Assembly: GCF_000318095.2 (NCBI RefSeq)
Contig: NZ_KB290717.1
Coordinates: 122,520-186,519 of the forward strand
From: Alloprevotella sp. oral taxon 473 str. F0040
Lineage (GTDB): Bacteria > Bacteroidota > Bacteroidia > Bacteroidales > Bacteroidaceae
Direction of reading: 5' to 3'
DNA length: 64,000 nt
Part shown: in pieces, positions 50,539 through 60,553 of the stretch
How positions within the stretch are numbered: the stretch's first letter is position 1
Layout of the letters: every line of letters starts with the position of its first letter
The notes under the pieces: model-generated
Databases searched by the model: none
The model's input: only the letters and a program-made list of their open reading frames with translations
What the model was told of the DNA's origin: nothing
Position numbers and translations under genes: made by a program

Positions 50539-52638
50539 CTATGAAATGCCAGAGAAATTACGCTGTTGTTGTTTGATTCTTCTCAATTCTCCCCATATAG
50601 AGGTGAACAAGGGGTTTTGCTGATCTGGATCTTGTTGAAGAATTTTTGCAGCTGCTTCTCTTGCTTCTGACATAAGCTCTGCATCTCCTACAAGATTAGC
50701 AATCCGCAAGTCAAAAGGTAAGCCACTTTGCGCGGTGCCCTCTAAATCTCCTGGACCACGAAGCTTCATGTCTGCTTCAGCAATTACAAAGCCATCGTTA
50801 GTTTCAACCATAATGTCCATACGTTGTCGAGTAGCTTCTGCCAGATTCTCTTTAGTCATGAGAATGCAGTAGCTCTGTTCTGCTCCTCGCCCCACGCGTC
50901 CTCGCAATTGATGTAGTTGGGCTAGACCAAAACGTTCTGCATTTTCAATAATCATCACCGAAGCATTAGGTACGTTTACTCCAACTTCTATTACGGTAGT
51001 GGCTACGAGTATTTGTGTTTCGTTATTAGCAAATGAACGCATTACTTTTTCCTTGTCTGCAGGTTTCATACGTCCGTGCACGCGTCCGACCTTCCATGGG
51101 TGAAAAGCTTCTGTCACTGCTTCATAGCCTTGTTCAAGTGCTAGGAGATCTAGCTTTTCGTTTTCATCTATTAGCGGATATACAAAGTAGATTTGCCTTC
51201 CCTTCTGTAGTTCTCGTACGATACCAGAAAAAAGTTGTTTCCGTTGTCCAGAGCGATAGTGCTGGGTCTGAATCGGTTTTCGACCAGGTGGCAACTGGTC
51301 AATAACGCTAACGTCCAAATCTCCATACACTGTCATTGCTAATGTTCGTGGAATTGGAGTGGCTGTCATGACAAGAATATGTGGAGGTCTTTTATTCTTT
51401 TCCCACAATGCTGCTCGCTGTTTCACTCCAAAACGATGTTGTTCGTCAACAACGCATAGTCCGAGATTATGAAAAATTACAGTAGGTTCTATTAGTGCGT
51501 GCGTGCCGATAAGAAGTTGAATTCCACCAGTAGCTACTTCATTTAAAATCTCTTTACGCCGTTTTCCCTTTACATTTCCTGTGAGTAGTTCTACACGAAT
51601 GCCTAATGGTACAAGTTGTTCCGCGATACCTTTATAGTGTTGTTCTGCTAGAATTTCAGTGGGTGCCATGATGGCAGCCTGAAAACCATTATCTAATGCT
51701 AGTAAGCATATGAGAGTAGCTACCATGGTTTTGCCAGAACCCACATCGCCTTGAAGAAGCCGATTCATTTGTAGGCCACTCCGCAAATCAGAATGTACTT
51801 CCTTAATTACCCGTTTCTGAGCTTCTGTGAGAGCAAAAGGAATATGTTCCTTATAGAATGTGTTAAAGTAGTTCCCTACTCTCGAAAATTGCCAACCAAT
51901 TTGATTGGTTTTTCGGGCTTGATGATATTGTAGTATCGAAAGCTGGAGAAAGAATAACTCTTCAAACTTTAATCTGCGCTTTGCATCTGCTATGTCTTGC
52001 GCTTTTTGCGAAAGGTGAATGTCACGTATGGCTCGATCGTGAGTAACCAAACAATGTTCCTCTAAAAAATCTGGTGCGAATACCTCTGGGATTGGTGCTG
52101 GCATACGTTCTAGAGCTGTAGCCACAAGTTCGCTCAAAGTTTTGGAAGAAATGTGTGCTCGTGTCAGTCGTTCCGTGAGGTGATATACAGGCTGCATGCG
52201 TAGCAGAGGACGATTTTTTACTCTTTCCAGCTCTTCTATCTCTGGGTGAGCTATAGAGAAATAGCTTCCAAAGGTTTTAGGCTCACCAAAAACTTGATAA
52301 TCAACTCCAACCTTATACATGTTTTCCAATGCTTTTGACACTCGAAACCAAACGAGTTGTATAAAACCTGTACCATCAGCAAAGTTAGCAATGAGTCTAC
52401 GTTTAGGGCCTTCACCAACTTTCTGAATCATAAGAATGCGACCACGTAGTTGAATGTTCTGCATTCCTTCTACAATGTCTGCAATTCGATGAATTTTTGT
52501 TCGATCCTCATGCCGAAAAGGATAGTTGTGCAGTAAGTCTCTCACAGTTTCTATCCCCAATTGTGATTGAAACAATTGGGCACGATGTGGTCCCACTCCC
52601 TTGAGATAGGTGATATCTTGATCTAAATAAGAAAGCAT
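50539..52638 (-). CDS. recG: ATP-dependent DNA helicase RecG
   Basis: 699-residue DExH helicase for branch migration and fork reversal. N-terminal wedge/OB region (about 1-250, LKGVGPHRAQLF), Walker A GDVGSGKTMVA, DExH box VVDEQHRFGVKQR, VMTATPIPRTLAMT, VATTVIEVGVNVPNA, and the C-terminal TRG motif region (RGPGDLEGTAQSGLP). Follows nspC by 120 bases in the same direction. Confidence 0.97.
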   Translation of the reverse strand: MLSYLDQDITYLKGVGPHRAQLFQSQLGIETVRDLLHNYPFRHEDRTKIHRIADIVEGMQNIQLRGRILMIQKVGEGPKRRLIANFADGTGFIQLVWFRVSKALENMYKVGVDYQVFGEPKTFGSYFSIAHPEIEELERVKNRPLLRMQPVYHLTERLTRAHISSKTLSELVATALERMPAPIPEVFAPDFLEEHCLVTHDRAIRDIHLSQKAQDIADAKRRLKFEELFFLQLSILQYHQARKTNQIGWQFSRVGNYFNTFYKEHIPFALTEAQKRVIKEVHSDLRSGLQMNRLLQGDVGSGKTMVATLICLLALDNGFQAAIMAPTEILAEQHYKGIAEQLVPLGIRVELLTGNVKGKRRKEILNEVATGGIQLLIGTHALIEPTVIFHNLGLCVVDEQHRFGVKQRAALWEKNKRPPHILVMTATPIPRTLAMTVYGDLDVSVIDQLPPGRKPIQTQHYRSGQRKQLFSGIVRELQKGRQIYFVYPLIDENEKLDLLALEQGYEAVTEAFHPWKVGRVHGRMKPADKEKVMRSFANNETQILVATTVIEVGVNVPNASVMIIENAERFGLAQLHQLRGRVGRGAEQSYCILMTKENLAEATRQRMDIMVETNDGFVIAEADMKLRGPGDLEGTAQSGLPFDLRIANLVGDAELMSEAREAAAKILQQDPDQQNPLFTSIWGELRRIKQQQRNFSGIS

Positions 52639-52758
52639 CGTTAAACTGCGGTAAAAGAATTAGGAAACCAATGGTTCGTAAATAGCTTTTGGTAAAATGT
52701 CATGAGGAAGAATCTATTTAGGGGGCGATATAATGGATCAAGTCGATTTCTCTGGAAA

Positions 52759-53940
52759 TCAGTCCATTCGATCACGGTAGTCCTCATACTTGAATTGACG
52801 AAGTATTTCTAGGTTTCCGTCAAGGCGTTGTAGGCATATTGCAGGGTGGTGAATGCCGTTAAACATGGTCGTTTTTACCGTAGTGTAGTGGATCATATCT
52901 TCAAAAATGATTTCATCTCCCACATTGAGCGGTCGTTCAAAACGCCAATAGCCCATATAGTCTCCGCTTAGACAACTATTTCCGCCGAGTCTATAGACAC
53001 ACTCTGCAGTTTCAAAACCTTCTTCCGCACCACCTGTAAGAGTTTCTGCTCCTCGAATACGAGGGTGGTATGGCATCTCTAAGCAATCAGGCATGTGACA
53101 CGTGAATGAGGCGTTGAAAAGCGCTGTTTTTACTCCTGCATTGCATACGATGTCTACAATCTTAGCTACTAGAGGTCCAGTTTGCCAGGCAAATGCGCTG
53201 CCAGGTTCCATTATTACACGTAGATGAGGATATCGAGCTTTGAAAGCCATTAAAGTGGCTATTAGATGTTCTGCATTATAATCGGCACGTGTCACAAGAT
53301 GTCCCCCTCCAAAGTTTATCCATTCTAGTTGGTCAAACCATTTCGCAAATTTTTGTTCTATGTGTTTTAAGGTATTCTCAAACGCATAACTACTACTTTC
53401 GCAGTGGCAATGAATATGGAAGCCTCTGATGTCTTTGGGTAATTGAGAAGGAAGTGATGTACTAAGCACACCAAAGCGAGAGCCTGGAGCACAAGGATCG
53501 TAGAGAGCTGTTTCAATCTCCGAGTATTCTGGGTTTACGCGTAATCCGCAACATACAGATTGAGACATATCATGAGTTGTATTCCATTTTTCTACAGAAG
53601 GACGGAATCGTTCATATTGACTTAGAGAATTGAAAGTAATCACAGAGGAACAGCGCAGCATTTCTTGAAAGGTCTCTTCTTCGTAGGCTGGTGTATAGGT
53701 GTGAGCACGACTACCAAATTCTTCAAAAGCAAGACGAGCTTCATAAGGTGATGAGGCAGTAGTATGTTGGATGTACTCACGAAAGATAGGAAATGTGCGC
53801 CACAGCGCATAGGCCTTGAAAGCTAGAATAAACTCTACACTAGCTCGTTTCGCAATGCTATTTATCAAAGACAGATTGTCACGTAAGCGACGTTCTTCGA
53901 GGATATATGAGGGGGATGGAGCGTTTGGATATTGAGACAT
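52759..53940 (-). CDS. nspC: carboxynorspermidine decarboxylase
   Basis: 393-residue PLP-dependent decarboxylase of the alanine-racemase fold, making norspermidine or, in Bacteroidetes, spermidine from carboxyspermidine. PLP Lys in the FILAFKAYALW segment, GLRVNPEYSEIE, HIHCHCES, GGGHLVTRADYN and EPGSAFAWQTGP are family landmarks; C-terminal SCLSGDYMG carries the catalytic Cys. The partner dehydrogenase is not in the window. Confidence 0.93.
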   Translation of the reverse strand: MSQYPNAPSPSYILEERRLRDNLSLINSIAKRASVEFILAFKAYALWRTFPIFREYIQHTTASSPYEARLAFEEFGSRAHTYTPAYEEETFQEMLRCSSVITFNSLSQYERFRPSVEKWNTTHDMSQSVCCGLRVNPEYSEIETALYDPCAPGSRFGVLSTSLPSQLPKDIRGFHIHCHCESSSYAFENTLKHIEQKFAKWFDQLEWINFGGGHLVTRADYNAEHLIATLMAFKARYPHLRVIMEPGSAFAWQTGPLVAKIVDIVCNAGVKTALFNASFTCHMPDCLEMPYHPRIRGAETLTGGAEEGFETAECVYRLGGNSCLSGDYMGYWRFERPLNVGDEIIFEDMIHYTTVKTTMFNGIHHPAICLQRLDGNLEILRQFKYEDYRDRMD

Positions 53941-54048
53941 TGTTATAGGAGAAGAGTTTTGTTGAAATTTATATGAGAAAGGGGGCTAAGATAGGGAAGA
54001 CTATATGATTAGTCCATTGATCGACTACGGGGGGAGCCATAAAGTTAA

Positions 54049-54078
54049 GCGCCCTATCCAACATCCTGGACAGGGCGC
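54049..54078 (-). terminator. probable terminator of thrS
   Basis: GC-rich 12-bp stem (GCGCCCTaTCCA/TGGAcAGGGCGC, one mismatch) about 40 bases after the thrS stop, with a short T-rich tail on the minus strand. Confidence 0.55.
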
Positions 54079-54119
54079 AAATTCTAGGGGGATAACTTCA
54101 GAAGAACTGTTTTTTTGGC

Positions 54120-56066
54120 TTAGTATTCGCCCATTTGTTCCGCCACCTCTGAACGAACACGTGCTGCGAAGTCATCAATAGACATCACCTCCTGTCCGCC
54201 ACCTTGACCTTGTACTCGTACGGCGACAGTGCCTTCCGCAGCTTCTTTTTCGCCTACTACGAGTAGGAAGGGGATGTGCTTCATCTCATTATCACGAATT
54301 TTTCGACCAATTTTCTCACTGCGATCGTCCACAAGAGTCCGTACCTCCGCTGCTTCTAAACGGTCGCGTACTTCGCGCGCGTAGTCGTTAAACTTATCAG
54401 AAATAGGAAGTACTACAGCTTGGTCAGGCATTAGCCAAAGTGGGAAGTGACCAGCAGTGTGTTCAATGAGTACTGCAACGAAGCGTTCCATTGAGCCAAA
54501 TGGAGCACGGTGAATCATTACAGGGCGATGCTTTTTGTTGTCCTCGCCTGTATACTCAAGTTGGAAACGCTCTGGTAGATTGTAGTCTACTTGAATCGTG
54601 CCTAATTGCCAACGACGACCTAAAGCATCTTTTACCATAAAGTCGAGTTTTGGTCCGTAGAAGGCAGCTTCGCCATATTCTATTTTAGCATTAAGACCTT
54701 TCTCTTCACAGGCTTCTATAATAGCCTGTTCTGCTTTTTCCCAATTGTCTTCAGAACCAATATATTTAGCGCGATCTGTTTGGTGGCGAAGTGAGATTTG
54801 CGCCTCAAAATTTTCGAACTTAAGTGCCTTAAAGATGATGAGGATAATGTCCATCACATTAAGAAACTCTTGTTTTACTTGGTCAGGACGACAGAAGATA
54901 TGGGCATCATCTTGAGTAAATCCGCGCACACGAGTCAAACCATGTAGCTCTCCACTTTGTTCGTAGCGATATACTGTTCCGAATTCTGCTAAACGCAAAG
55001 GAAGATCTTTGTAAGAGCGAGGCTTCCAAGAATAGATAGCACAGTGGTGAGGGCAGTTCATCGGTTTGAGGAAGTATTCTTCGCCCTCTTCTGGAGTTGT
55101 GATGGGTTGGTAAGAGTCCTTGCCATACTTTGCATAGTGGCCTGAAGTGACATAAAGATTCTTAGAACCAATATGTGGCGTCATCACTTGTTGGTATCCA
55201 AATCGTTTTTGGATGTTCTTCAAAATGTCTTCAAGGCGCAAACGAAGTGCTGTACCTTTGGGTAGCCACATAGGGAGACCCTTACCCACTAGTTCCGAAA
55301 ACATGAAGAGTTCCATTTCCTTACCGATTTTACGGTGGTCACGGCGTTTGGCTTCTTCTAAGAGAGCCAGATATTCATCGAGCATCTTCTTTTTCGGGAA
55401 GGTAATACCGTAAACGCGTGTGAGCATAGGTCGATTCTCATCTCCGCGCCAATAAGCAGAGCTTACAGACATGACCTTGGCTGCTTTAATGGGCGCAGTA
55501 GTCATAAGGTGAGGACCGCGACATAAATCGGTAAATGAACCTTGAGTGTAGGTGGTGATGTTGCCATCTTCTAAATCTGCTATCAATTCGTTCTTATAGA
55601 ATTGACCGCGATCACCAAAGAACTTGAGAGCCTCATTTTTGGAAATAGGACGACGAACAAGTGCTTCTTTCTTGGCAGATAATTCGAGCATCTTCTTTTC
55701 TATCTTCACGAAGTCTTCTTCACGAATCGTTACGCCTTCAGGGGGCATAACATCATAATAGAAACCATTCTCAATAGCAGGACCAATGCCAAATTGTGTA
55801 CCAGGGTAGAGTTCTTGCAGAGCTTCAGCCATCAGGTGTGCTGAAGTATGCCAGAAAGTTCGCTTACCCTCTTCATCATCCCATTTATAAAGGGAGATAG
55901 TTGCATCTTCTGTGATTGGGCGGTTGAGTTCTACGGTCTTGCCATTGACCCCACATGACACAACGTCTTGAGCCAAACGACTAGAAATGCTTTCAGCTAT
56001 CTGCAGTCCCGTAACACCATTTTCGTATTCACGAACACTGCTGTCGGGAAAAGTAATCTTTATCAT
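54120..56066 (-). CDS. thrS: threonyl-tRNA synthetase
   Basis: 648 residues. N-terminal TGS domain (about 1-60), editing domain with [12 protein letters not shown], class II catalytic core ([36 protein letters not shown] with zinc-site Cys, [14 protein letters not shown]) and anticodon-binding C-domain. In many Bacteroidetes thrS is followed by infC-rpmI-rplT; here it is followed by nspC behind a hairpin, so that linkage is absent. Confidence 0.98.
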   Translation of the reverse strand: MIKITFPDSSVREYENGVTGLQIAESISSRLAQDVVSCGVNGKTVELNRPITEDATISLYKWDDEEGKRTFWHTSAHLMAEALQELYPGTQFGIGPAIENGFYYDVMPPEGVTIREEDFVKIEKKMLELSAKKEALVRRPISKNEALKFFGDRGQFYKNELIADLEDGNITTYTQGSFTDLCRGPHLMTTAPIKAAKVMSVSSAYWRGDENRPMLTRVYGITFPKKKMLDEYLALLEEAKRRDHRKIGKEMELFMFSELVGKGLPMWLPKGTALRLRLEDILKNIQKRFGYQQVMTPHIGSKNLYVTSGHYAKYGKDSYQPITTPEEGEEYFLKPMNCPHHCAIYSWKPRSYKDLPLRLAEFGTVYRYEQSGELHGLTRVRGFTQDDAHIFCRPDQVKQEFLNVMDIILIIFKALKFENFEAQISLRHQTDRAKYIGSEDNWEKAEQAIIEACEEKGLNAKIEYGEAAFYGPKLDFMVKDALGRRWQLGTIQVDYNLPERFQLEYTGEDNKKHRPVMIHRAPFGSMERFVAVLIEHTAGHFPLWLMPDQAVVLPISDKFNDYAREVRDRLEAAEVRTLVDDRSEKIGRKIRDNEMKHIPFLLVVGEKEAAEGTVAVRVQGQGGGQEVMSIDDFAARVRSEVAEQMGEY

Positions 56067-56153
56067 CGTAACGAGATGTTATATAGTTGTATAGGTAGAT
56101 AATCATACATCAGAAAACCAGAACAATTCTGATTTCCAGTTTCTTTATTTGGG

Positions 56154-56185
56154 CAAAGTTACTTTTTATGAGTCTAACAGCCAAA
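56154..56185 (-). promoter_or_regulatory. promoter of thrS
   Basis: On the minus strand TAACTTTG (56154-56161) and TTTG (56182-56185), 20 bases apart; leader about 80 nt, long enough for regulatory structure, though none is obvious. Confidence 0.78.
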
Positions 56186-56358
56186 AAAAAACATATTTTT
56201 TTTGACAATCGTATAGCCTATAACCTCCTTTGTGAGTATCTTTCCTCTATCTATTTTGGGGAAAAAGAAATCTTAGAAAAAGATTTATGGTAGTGTGAAG
56301 TGTGTTCTGACTCGCTAGTGCTGTCTGAGAATCTCTTTCTAATGTGGTTTTATCTGAG

Positions 56359-56589
56359 TTATCGTAGTCTAGAGAATATCCATAGTATCAGAACAGCTCC
56401 AACTATAGACGAAATAAGTTCACCAACAATACTGTTGATTGAGAATCCAGCCAAAGAGAATAAAAAGTTACCTATTACTCCTCCGAGGACTCCAAGAAAA
56501 AGATTGATAAGGCATCCACTGCCTTCCCCCTTTTGTATTTTGCTAGCTATATAGCCAGCAAGAATGCCAATAATAATGCTTCCAATCAT
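56359..56589 (-). CDS. GlsB/YeaQ/YmgE-type small membrane protein
   Basis: 76-residue protein with three short glycine-rich transmembrane segments (IIIGILAGYIASKI, NLFLGVLGGVIGNFLF, IVGAVLILWIF); the family is annotated as transglycosylase-associated and general-stress related. ATG 56589 gives the usual start. A -7 box TACCTTTG lies at 56620-56627. Confidence 0.85.
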   Translation of the reverse strand: MIGSIIIGILAGYIASKIQKGEGSGCLINLFLGVLGGVIGNFLFSLAGFSINSIVGELISSIVGAVLILWIFSRLR

Positions 56590-56925
56590 GTAGTAATATT
56601 GTTTATCTTGTGATATTTGCAAAGGTACGAATTATCTATGAGTTTAAGTAAGTTTCTGAATGAATATTACTAGTTAGTGCTAATATAGCAACTACATAAA
56701 GGTGCTCAAAAGGCTGTTGTAGATGCTATATGTTTATGTGATACCTATTTTAGCTGGTAACTTCTTAGAATAGAATAAAAGATTGCTTTGAAATCTCGCT
56801 TGTCGTCTTACGTTTTTCAAATCAATAGCCATAATTTTATGTGACATTCTTCAGGCGTTTTGCTAGGTATGCGTAGCAATACTGAAGAAAAGTGTGGAAT
56901 AATTGTATTTTTTTGAGTGAAAGGG

Positions 56926-56955
56926 TTGTTGTACTTAGAAAAAACGCTACTTTTG
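56926..56955 (+). promoter_or_regulatory. promoter in the gene-free stretch
   Basis: TTG (56926-56928), 19 bases, TACTTTTG (56948-56955). No coding sequence follows for more than 500 bases. A second -7-like box TATCTTTG is at 57370-57377. Confidence 0.65.
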
Positions 56956-56964
56956 TAACAGAAA

Positions 56965-57507
56965 GGTAATAGAGTCTTCTGGTTATCTGTGAGTTTCTAC
57001 TTCTCATTTTCTCTGACGTAAAGTCGAAAGGATAAAAGTGTTTAGCCTACATTCGGAGACTATGTTGTATAGAAAGTCTTTTAATTAGAATACTGACTTA
57101 CAAGTACAGACTTAATGGTTGTATGTAGAACGCTGCATACTATGAGATGATATTTATGGTTATCCCAGCCTTGTGTTGCGTGATAGTGTTATTTGTACTA
57201 TCAAGTAGACACACCTGAATAGCTCTATTCTTTAAAACACGATTGGATCTGATAAGATCTTTAGCATTGGAAGATTCCATCCCTATGAACAACTTTTGTT
57301 GTTTCTAGGGGTGGTTTCGAGATGTTTATTCTTAGAAAATGAGTAGAAGTTTATCTCTCTGCCAATATATATCTTTGTGCTTTGGTATGTGATAGTGGAG
57401 AGTAATAGTGATTAGAAAAAGAGTTGGGCTGGGTCAGACAACTTCCAATGAGAACTTAAGCTTAAAGAATAGAGGAATACACATAGGATTGTGTATTCCT
57501 CTATTTT
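56965..57507 (+). ncRNA. candidate non-coding transcript, about 540 nt (or about 120 nt from a second start)
   Basis: Bounded by the promoter at 56926-56955 and a strong terminator. It does not contain motifs of RNase P RNA, tmRNA, SRP RNA or 6S RNA that I can recognise. From the second -7 box a transcript of about 120 nt would result. Purely inferred from the signals at both ends. Confidence 0.35.
57471..57507 (+). terminator. perfect 13-bp terminator hairpin
   Basis: AGAGGAATACACA with TGTGTATTCCTCT, 6-base loop and ATTTTATG after it. It ends transcription from the left although no gene is there. Confidence 0.8.
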
Positions 57508-58054
57508 ATGTGTATATTCGAAAGCTGTTCTTATGAATTTATATTCTTACGTTTTCTTTCTCATTCGAGGTTTATACTTCGTGTTGCTTTTTATAGATGA
57601 AAGCCATAAGTTTATTGAGTTCATTTGTGTTTGTGCTACTCGTTCAAAAAGTATGAGCCTTAAACAAAACTCTTTGTAAAAGGTAATAGTCTTCCCTTTA
57701 TAATCTTTCTGCAATATTCACGTGGTGTTTAATGGTTGTGACAGTGTCTCTAGGTGTTTCGTCACAATAACAAAGAGATATGATTTTTTAGGAAGCTTAG
57801 AAGACAAGCTACTGTTTGGTCATCCTCTTTAAAACTGTTTGATAGTTAATACACTGTTTATGGAAGATATCTTTGTAAAGACAGCTGTTAGATAGTCTAA
57901 TCACACTGGATTTAAGAAAAATCTCCTCTTTCTTGTGCCTTTTATGAGCATTTTTGTAGGATTTGCCCCCAAAAAATAAACATATTCTCGTTGATTTCCT
58001 TGTGCGAATTGAAGCACCTTGCTATCTGCTTAAAAATAGAAGCAAGGATAATCT

Positions 58055-59119
58055 TCATTGATTGATGATGTCCATCTGTTGACGTACCGATTCTTCGTGG
58101 ATAGTTTCAAATAGAGTGGCTATAAAATCTGCATTCATGCCGCATAAGGCTCCTTGTGCACCGCGTTTTACTAGAATTTCGTTGTAACGATTTGCTTGAA
58201 ATATAGTAATATTGTGATCTCGCTTGTAACGTCCTATTTGACGGCATACACGCATTCTTTTTGCTAGTAGCTCCATCATTTGATGATCATATTCGTCAAT
58301 CTGTCGTCTGAAGTCTACTATTTCGTCAATTTGTTGGTGTTCGTTGCGAATGATGAGCAATGAAAGGATATAATTTAGTACGTCAGGCGTAATTTGTTGA
58401 GCTGAATCGCTCCATGCTTTGTCGGGAGTGCAGTGGGTTTCTATTATGAGCCCATCAAATCCTAAGTCCATTGCTTGTTGACAGAGAGGAGCTATGAGTT
58501 CACGTTTGCCTCCAATATGACTTGGGTCACAAATGATTGGCAATTCGGGAACTCGTCGACGAAGTTCTAAGGGTATTTGCCATGTTGGGGTATTGCGATA
58601 TAGTTTATTATCATAGCTTGAGAATCCACGGTGTATGGCAGCTAAGCGTTTGATGCCTGCCTGGTTGAGCCGTTGCATGGCACCTATCCATAATTCTAGG
58701 TCGGGACTTATCGGATTTTTGACTAAAATAGGTAAATCTATTCCTTGTAAACTATCTGCGAGTGATTGCATTGCAAAGGGATTTGCCGTAGTGCGCGCCC
58801 CTATCCAGAGCATATCTAAGTCATATTTTAGACAGAGCTCCACATGTTCAGGAGTGGCTACTTCGGTGCCGACTAGCATCCCCGTAGAAGTCTTAACTTG
58901 TTGCAGCCATGTCAAGGCCTTTTCACCATTCCCTTCAAAACCTCCAGGTTTTGTACGAGGTTTCCATACACCTGCTCGAAAAAGATGGCAACCTTTTTGT
59001 GCCAGCGCTTGAGCGGTGCAGAGCATTTGCTCTTCTGTTTCAGCAGAGCAAGGGCCAGCTATAACTAGAGGGCGATGTGAATCGGAGGGAAGATTTAGAG
59101 GAAGAATATCGAGTTCCAT
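58055..59119 (-). CDS. 3-deoxy-7-phosphoheptulonate synthase fused to chorismate mutase (type II)
   Basis: 354 residues. Residues 1-260: DAHP synthase of the KDO8P-synthase-like type (VIAGPCSAET, FRAGVWKPRTKPGGFEG, VGTEVA, IWIGARTTANPFA-type, ICDPSHIGGKR). Residues about 265-350: a chorismate mutase of the AroQ helical type (VDFRRQIDEYDHQMMELLAKRMRVCRQIGRYK). It directs carbon into phenylalanine and tyrosine. ATG 59119 gives the normal start. In many Bacteroidales it sits in an operon with pheA, an aminotransferase and tyrA; here only a broken tail of the aminotransferase precedes it and nothing follows. Own -7 box TATCTTTG at 59167-59174. Confidence 0.94.
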   Translation of the reverse strand: MELDILPLNLPSDSHRPLVIAGPCSAETEEQMLCTAQALAQKGCHLFRAGVWKPRTKPGGFEGNGEKALTWLQQVKTSTGMLVGTEVATPEHVELCLKYDLDMLWIGARTTANPFAMQSLADSLQGIDLPILVKNPISPDLELWIGAMQRLNQAGIKRLAAIHRGFSSYDNKLYRNTPTWQIPLELRRRVPELPIICDPSHIGGKRELIAPLCQQAMDLGFDGLIIETHCTPDKAWSDSAQQITPDVLNYILSLLIIRNEHQQIDEIVDFRRQIDEYDHQMMELLAKRMRVCRQIGRYKRDHNITIFQANRYNEILVKRGAQGALCGMNADFIATLFETIHEESVRQQMDIINQ

Positions 59120-59234
59120 AAGGATATATAGAGAGAAAGAATGAGCGCATCGGTGCACTACTGTTGCAAAGATACGACAAATAACGGAGATAATATGTTC
59201 TCTACTTTCAGAGATTATAACCTACCGTATTTAA

Positions 59235-59372
59235 TTAGTTGCGTGTTAGAAAGTGTTGCAATACGAGGGTCATCATGTTTTCATCCGAGAGTGTGAAATA
59301 CGAATATACCGTTCTCCATTACTGCCGAAAATAAAGCCCGGAGCTACAAAAATATTCGTACTTTCTAAATCG
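59235..59372 (-). pseudogene. broken C-terminal remnant of a class I/II aminotransferase
   Basis: On the minus strand the frame gives NIFVAPGFIFGSNGERYIR, the diagnostic C-terminal part of a Bacteroidales aminotransferase usually encoded next to the DAHP synthase gene. After RIS the frame is lost at a CACACTCTC run; removing CA restores LSDENMMTLVLQHFLTRN and a stop at 59235-59237. The 5' part (more than 350 codons) is gone, cut at or near the IS30 left end. Thus the gene was truncated by insertion or rearrangement and then frameshifted. Confidence 0.8.
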
Positions 59373-59492
59373 AAGTGCAACAAACCATTCGTTTTTTCAT
59401 AGGTTCTAATCTATAAGAAAACGCGGGTTTGCCTCGCAGCTGGGGCGCATAGCCCCGAAGAGCGATACCGGCAATACATAAAAATGAGTCCC

Positions 59493-59525
59493 TTTTTGAG
59501 GACTCTGGGAGATTATTTATCTTTG
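59493..59525 (+). promoter_or_regulatory. promoter of the IS30 transposase
   Basis: TTTTTG (59493-59498), 19 bases, TATCTTTG (59518-59525); start of transcription only a few bases before the expected ATG 59533. A GC-rich hairpin GGGGC/GCCCC lies at 59442-59456. Confidence 0.72.
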
Positions 59526-59532
59526 TATTACT

Positions 59533-60468
59533 ATGTACTAACAACTAACCTCAGAGCAAAAATCGCAAATCTTAGCCTTACAGCAAAGAAAATGCCCAAG
59601 AAAAGAGATTGCGCGTATCGTGGGAACTAGTCAATCCACACTTTCTCGTGAATTGAAACGCAACAGCACTCAGTCGGGCAAATACATCTGGTGCAAGGCG
59701 CATGCAAAGGCTATGGAACGTCGCAAGCGTTCGGTTCACAATGCTACTCTTGCACCTGAATTGGTGTGGAGAATCAAACAACTCATAATAGAAGAACAAT
59801 GGTCTCCACGACAAATATCAGGCGTCTTGAAGAAAGAAGGAATCAGTGTGTCGTACCAAAGTATCTACAACATCATACATGCTGATGCTACTGGAACCTT
59901 GGCACAACATACGCGTCATAAGCTAAAATACAGACGTAGACCTAAGCACAAACATTTCCCTATAGCCGATAGAATCAGCATACACCAACGTCCAGAACAA
60001 GCTGACGGCAAGAGGTTTGGAGACTACGAGATGGACTTAATCGTGGACCGATTTGGTCATGCCATCCTCACCATCGTGGAACGTTCTACGAACATGCTCT
60101 TCATGACCAAACTTGCCCATGGGAAGAAGGCTGAACCATTGGCTAAGGAGGTCAGACGCCTACTTCTACCCTACAAGGAATACATCAAGACCATTACCAC
60201 CGATAATGGTCCTGAATTTGCCGCACACAAGCTCATTACGAAATATTTGGGAGCGGTCGTCTATTTCGCCGATCCCTATTCTTCATGGCAAAAAGGGGCT
60301 ATCGAGAATACGAACAAACTCATTAGACAATATATACCTAAGCAAGCAAACTTTGATGATTACACCGATAAAAAAATTGCAATGATACAGAAGAAAATCA
60401 ATTCCAGACCCAGACAGAAACTTAATTTTGTAAGCCCCAAAAAAGAGTTCTACAAAAAAGTATTGTAA
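59533..60468 (+). pseudogene. IS30-family transposase with a stop at codon 3
   Basis: From ATG 59533 the frame reads Met-Tyr-stop (TAA, 59539-59541) and continues with QLTSEQKSQILALQQRKC, the normal N-terminal helix-turn-helix of an IS30 transposase. Related copies have Lys at this place as far as I recall, so AAA to TAA is the likely change. The rest (to 60468) is intact: integrase core with EMDLIVDRFG, TTDNGPEFAAH and ENTNKLIRQYIPK (DDE residues). A GTG at 59620 could restart translation, but would lose about 29 residues of the DNA-binding region. Confidence 0.85.
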
Positions 60469-60553
60469 TTTTGCACTTGCTGGTTGACTCTACGTGTGGT
60501 CTCTTGTACTACTTATCCCCTTTGTGTTGTGTTATTTTTTACAAGATATTAAG

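Larger units (their letters stand above)
56640..58054. other. 1.4-kb stretch without a recognisable gene
   Basis: No open frame of convincing length or family. A 37-residue basic open frame (minus, 56734-56847) is the only short one that looks at all coding. A promoter and a perfect terminator frame a possible RNA (separate entry). It may contain decayed genes: the aromatic amino-acid gene next door has lost its expected neighbours. Confidence 0.7.
59373..60478 (+). mobile_element. IS30-family insertion sequence, about 1.1 kb
   Basis: Contains one IS30-type transposase. Likely ends: AAGTGCAA at 59373-59380 and its inverse TTGCACTT at 60471-60478; inside each, after exactly 11 bases, is a run of six T (inverted A), giving an imperfect inverted repeat of about 25 bp. 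Flanking bases give no clear target duplication. The outer boundary could be off by some bases because the aminotransferase frame can be followed a little further left of the repeat into the element. Confidence 0.75.

Noticed and set aside
56734-56847. 37-residue basic open frame on the minus strand
   Set aside because: Looks slightly coding (many Lys/Arg) but has no promoter, family or neighbour; too short to support without conservation data.
56965-57507. RNase P RNA, tmRNA, 6S or SRP RNA
   Set aside because: None of the conserved core motifs of these RNAs is visible, so only an unknown candidate RNA is proposed.
57491-57679. 62-residue open frame on the plus strand
   Set aside because: It starts inside the arm of the perfect terminator hairpin, so translation is unlikely.
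59371-59411. Aminotransferase frame running further into the IS30 left end
   Set aside because: The minus frame stays open for about 13 codons past the inverted repeat, but the paired ends (AAGTGCAA and T6 at equal spacing on both sides) support the element boundary at 59373; the extra codons are probably chance.
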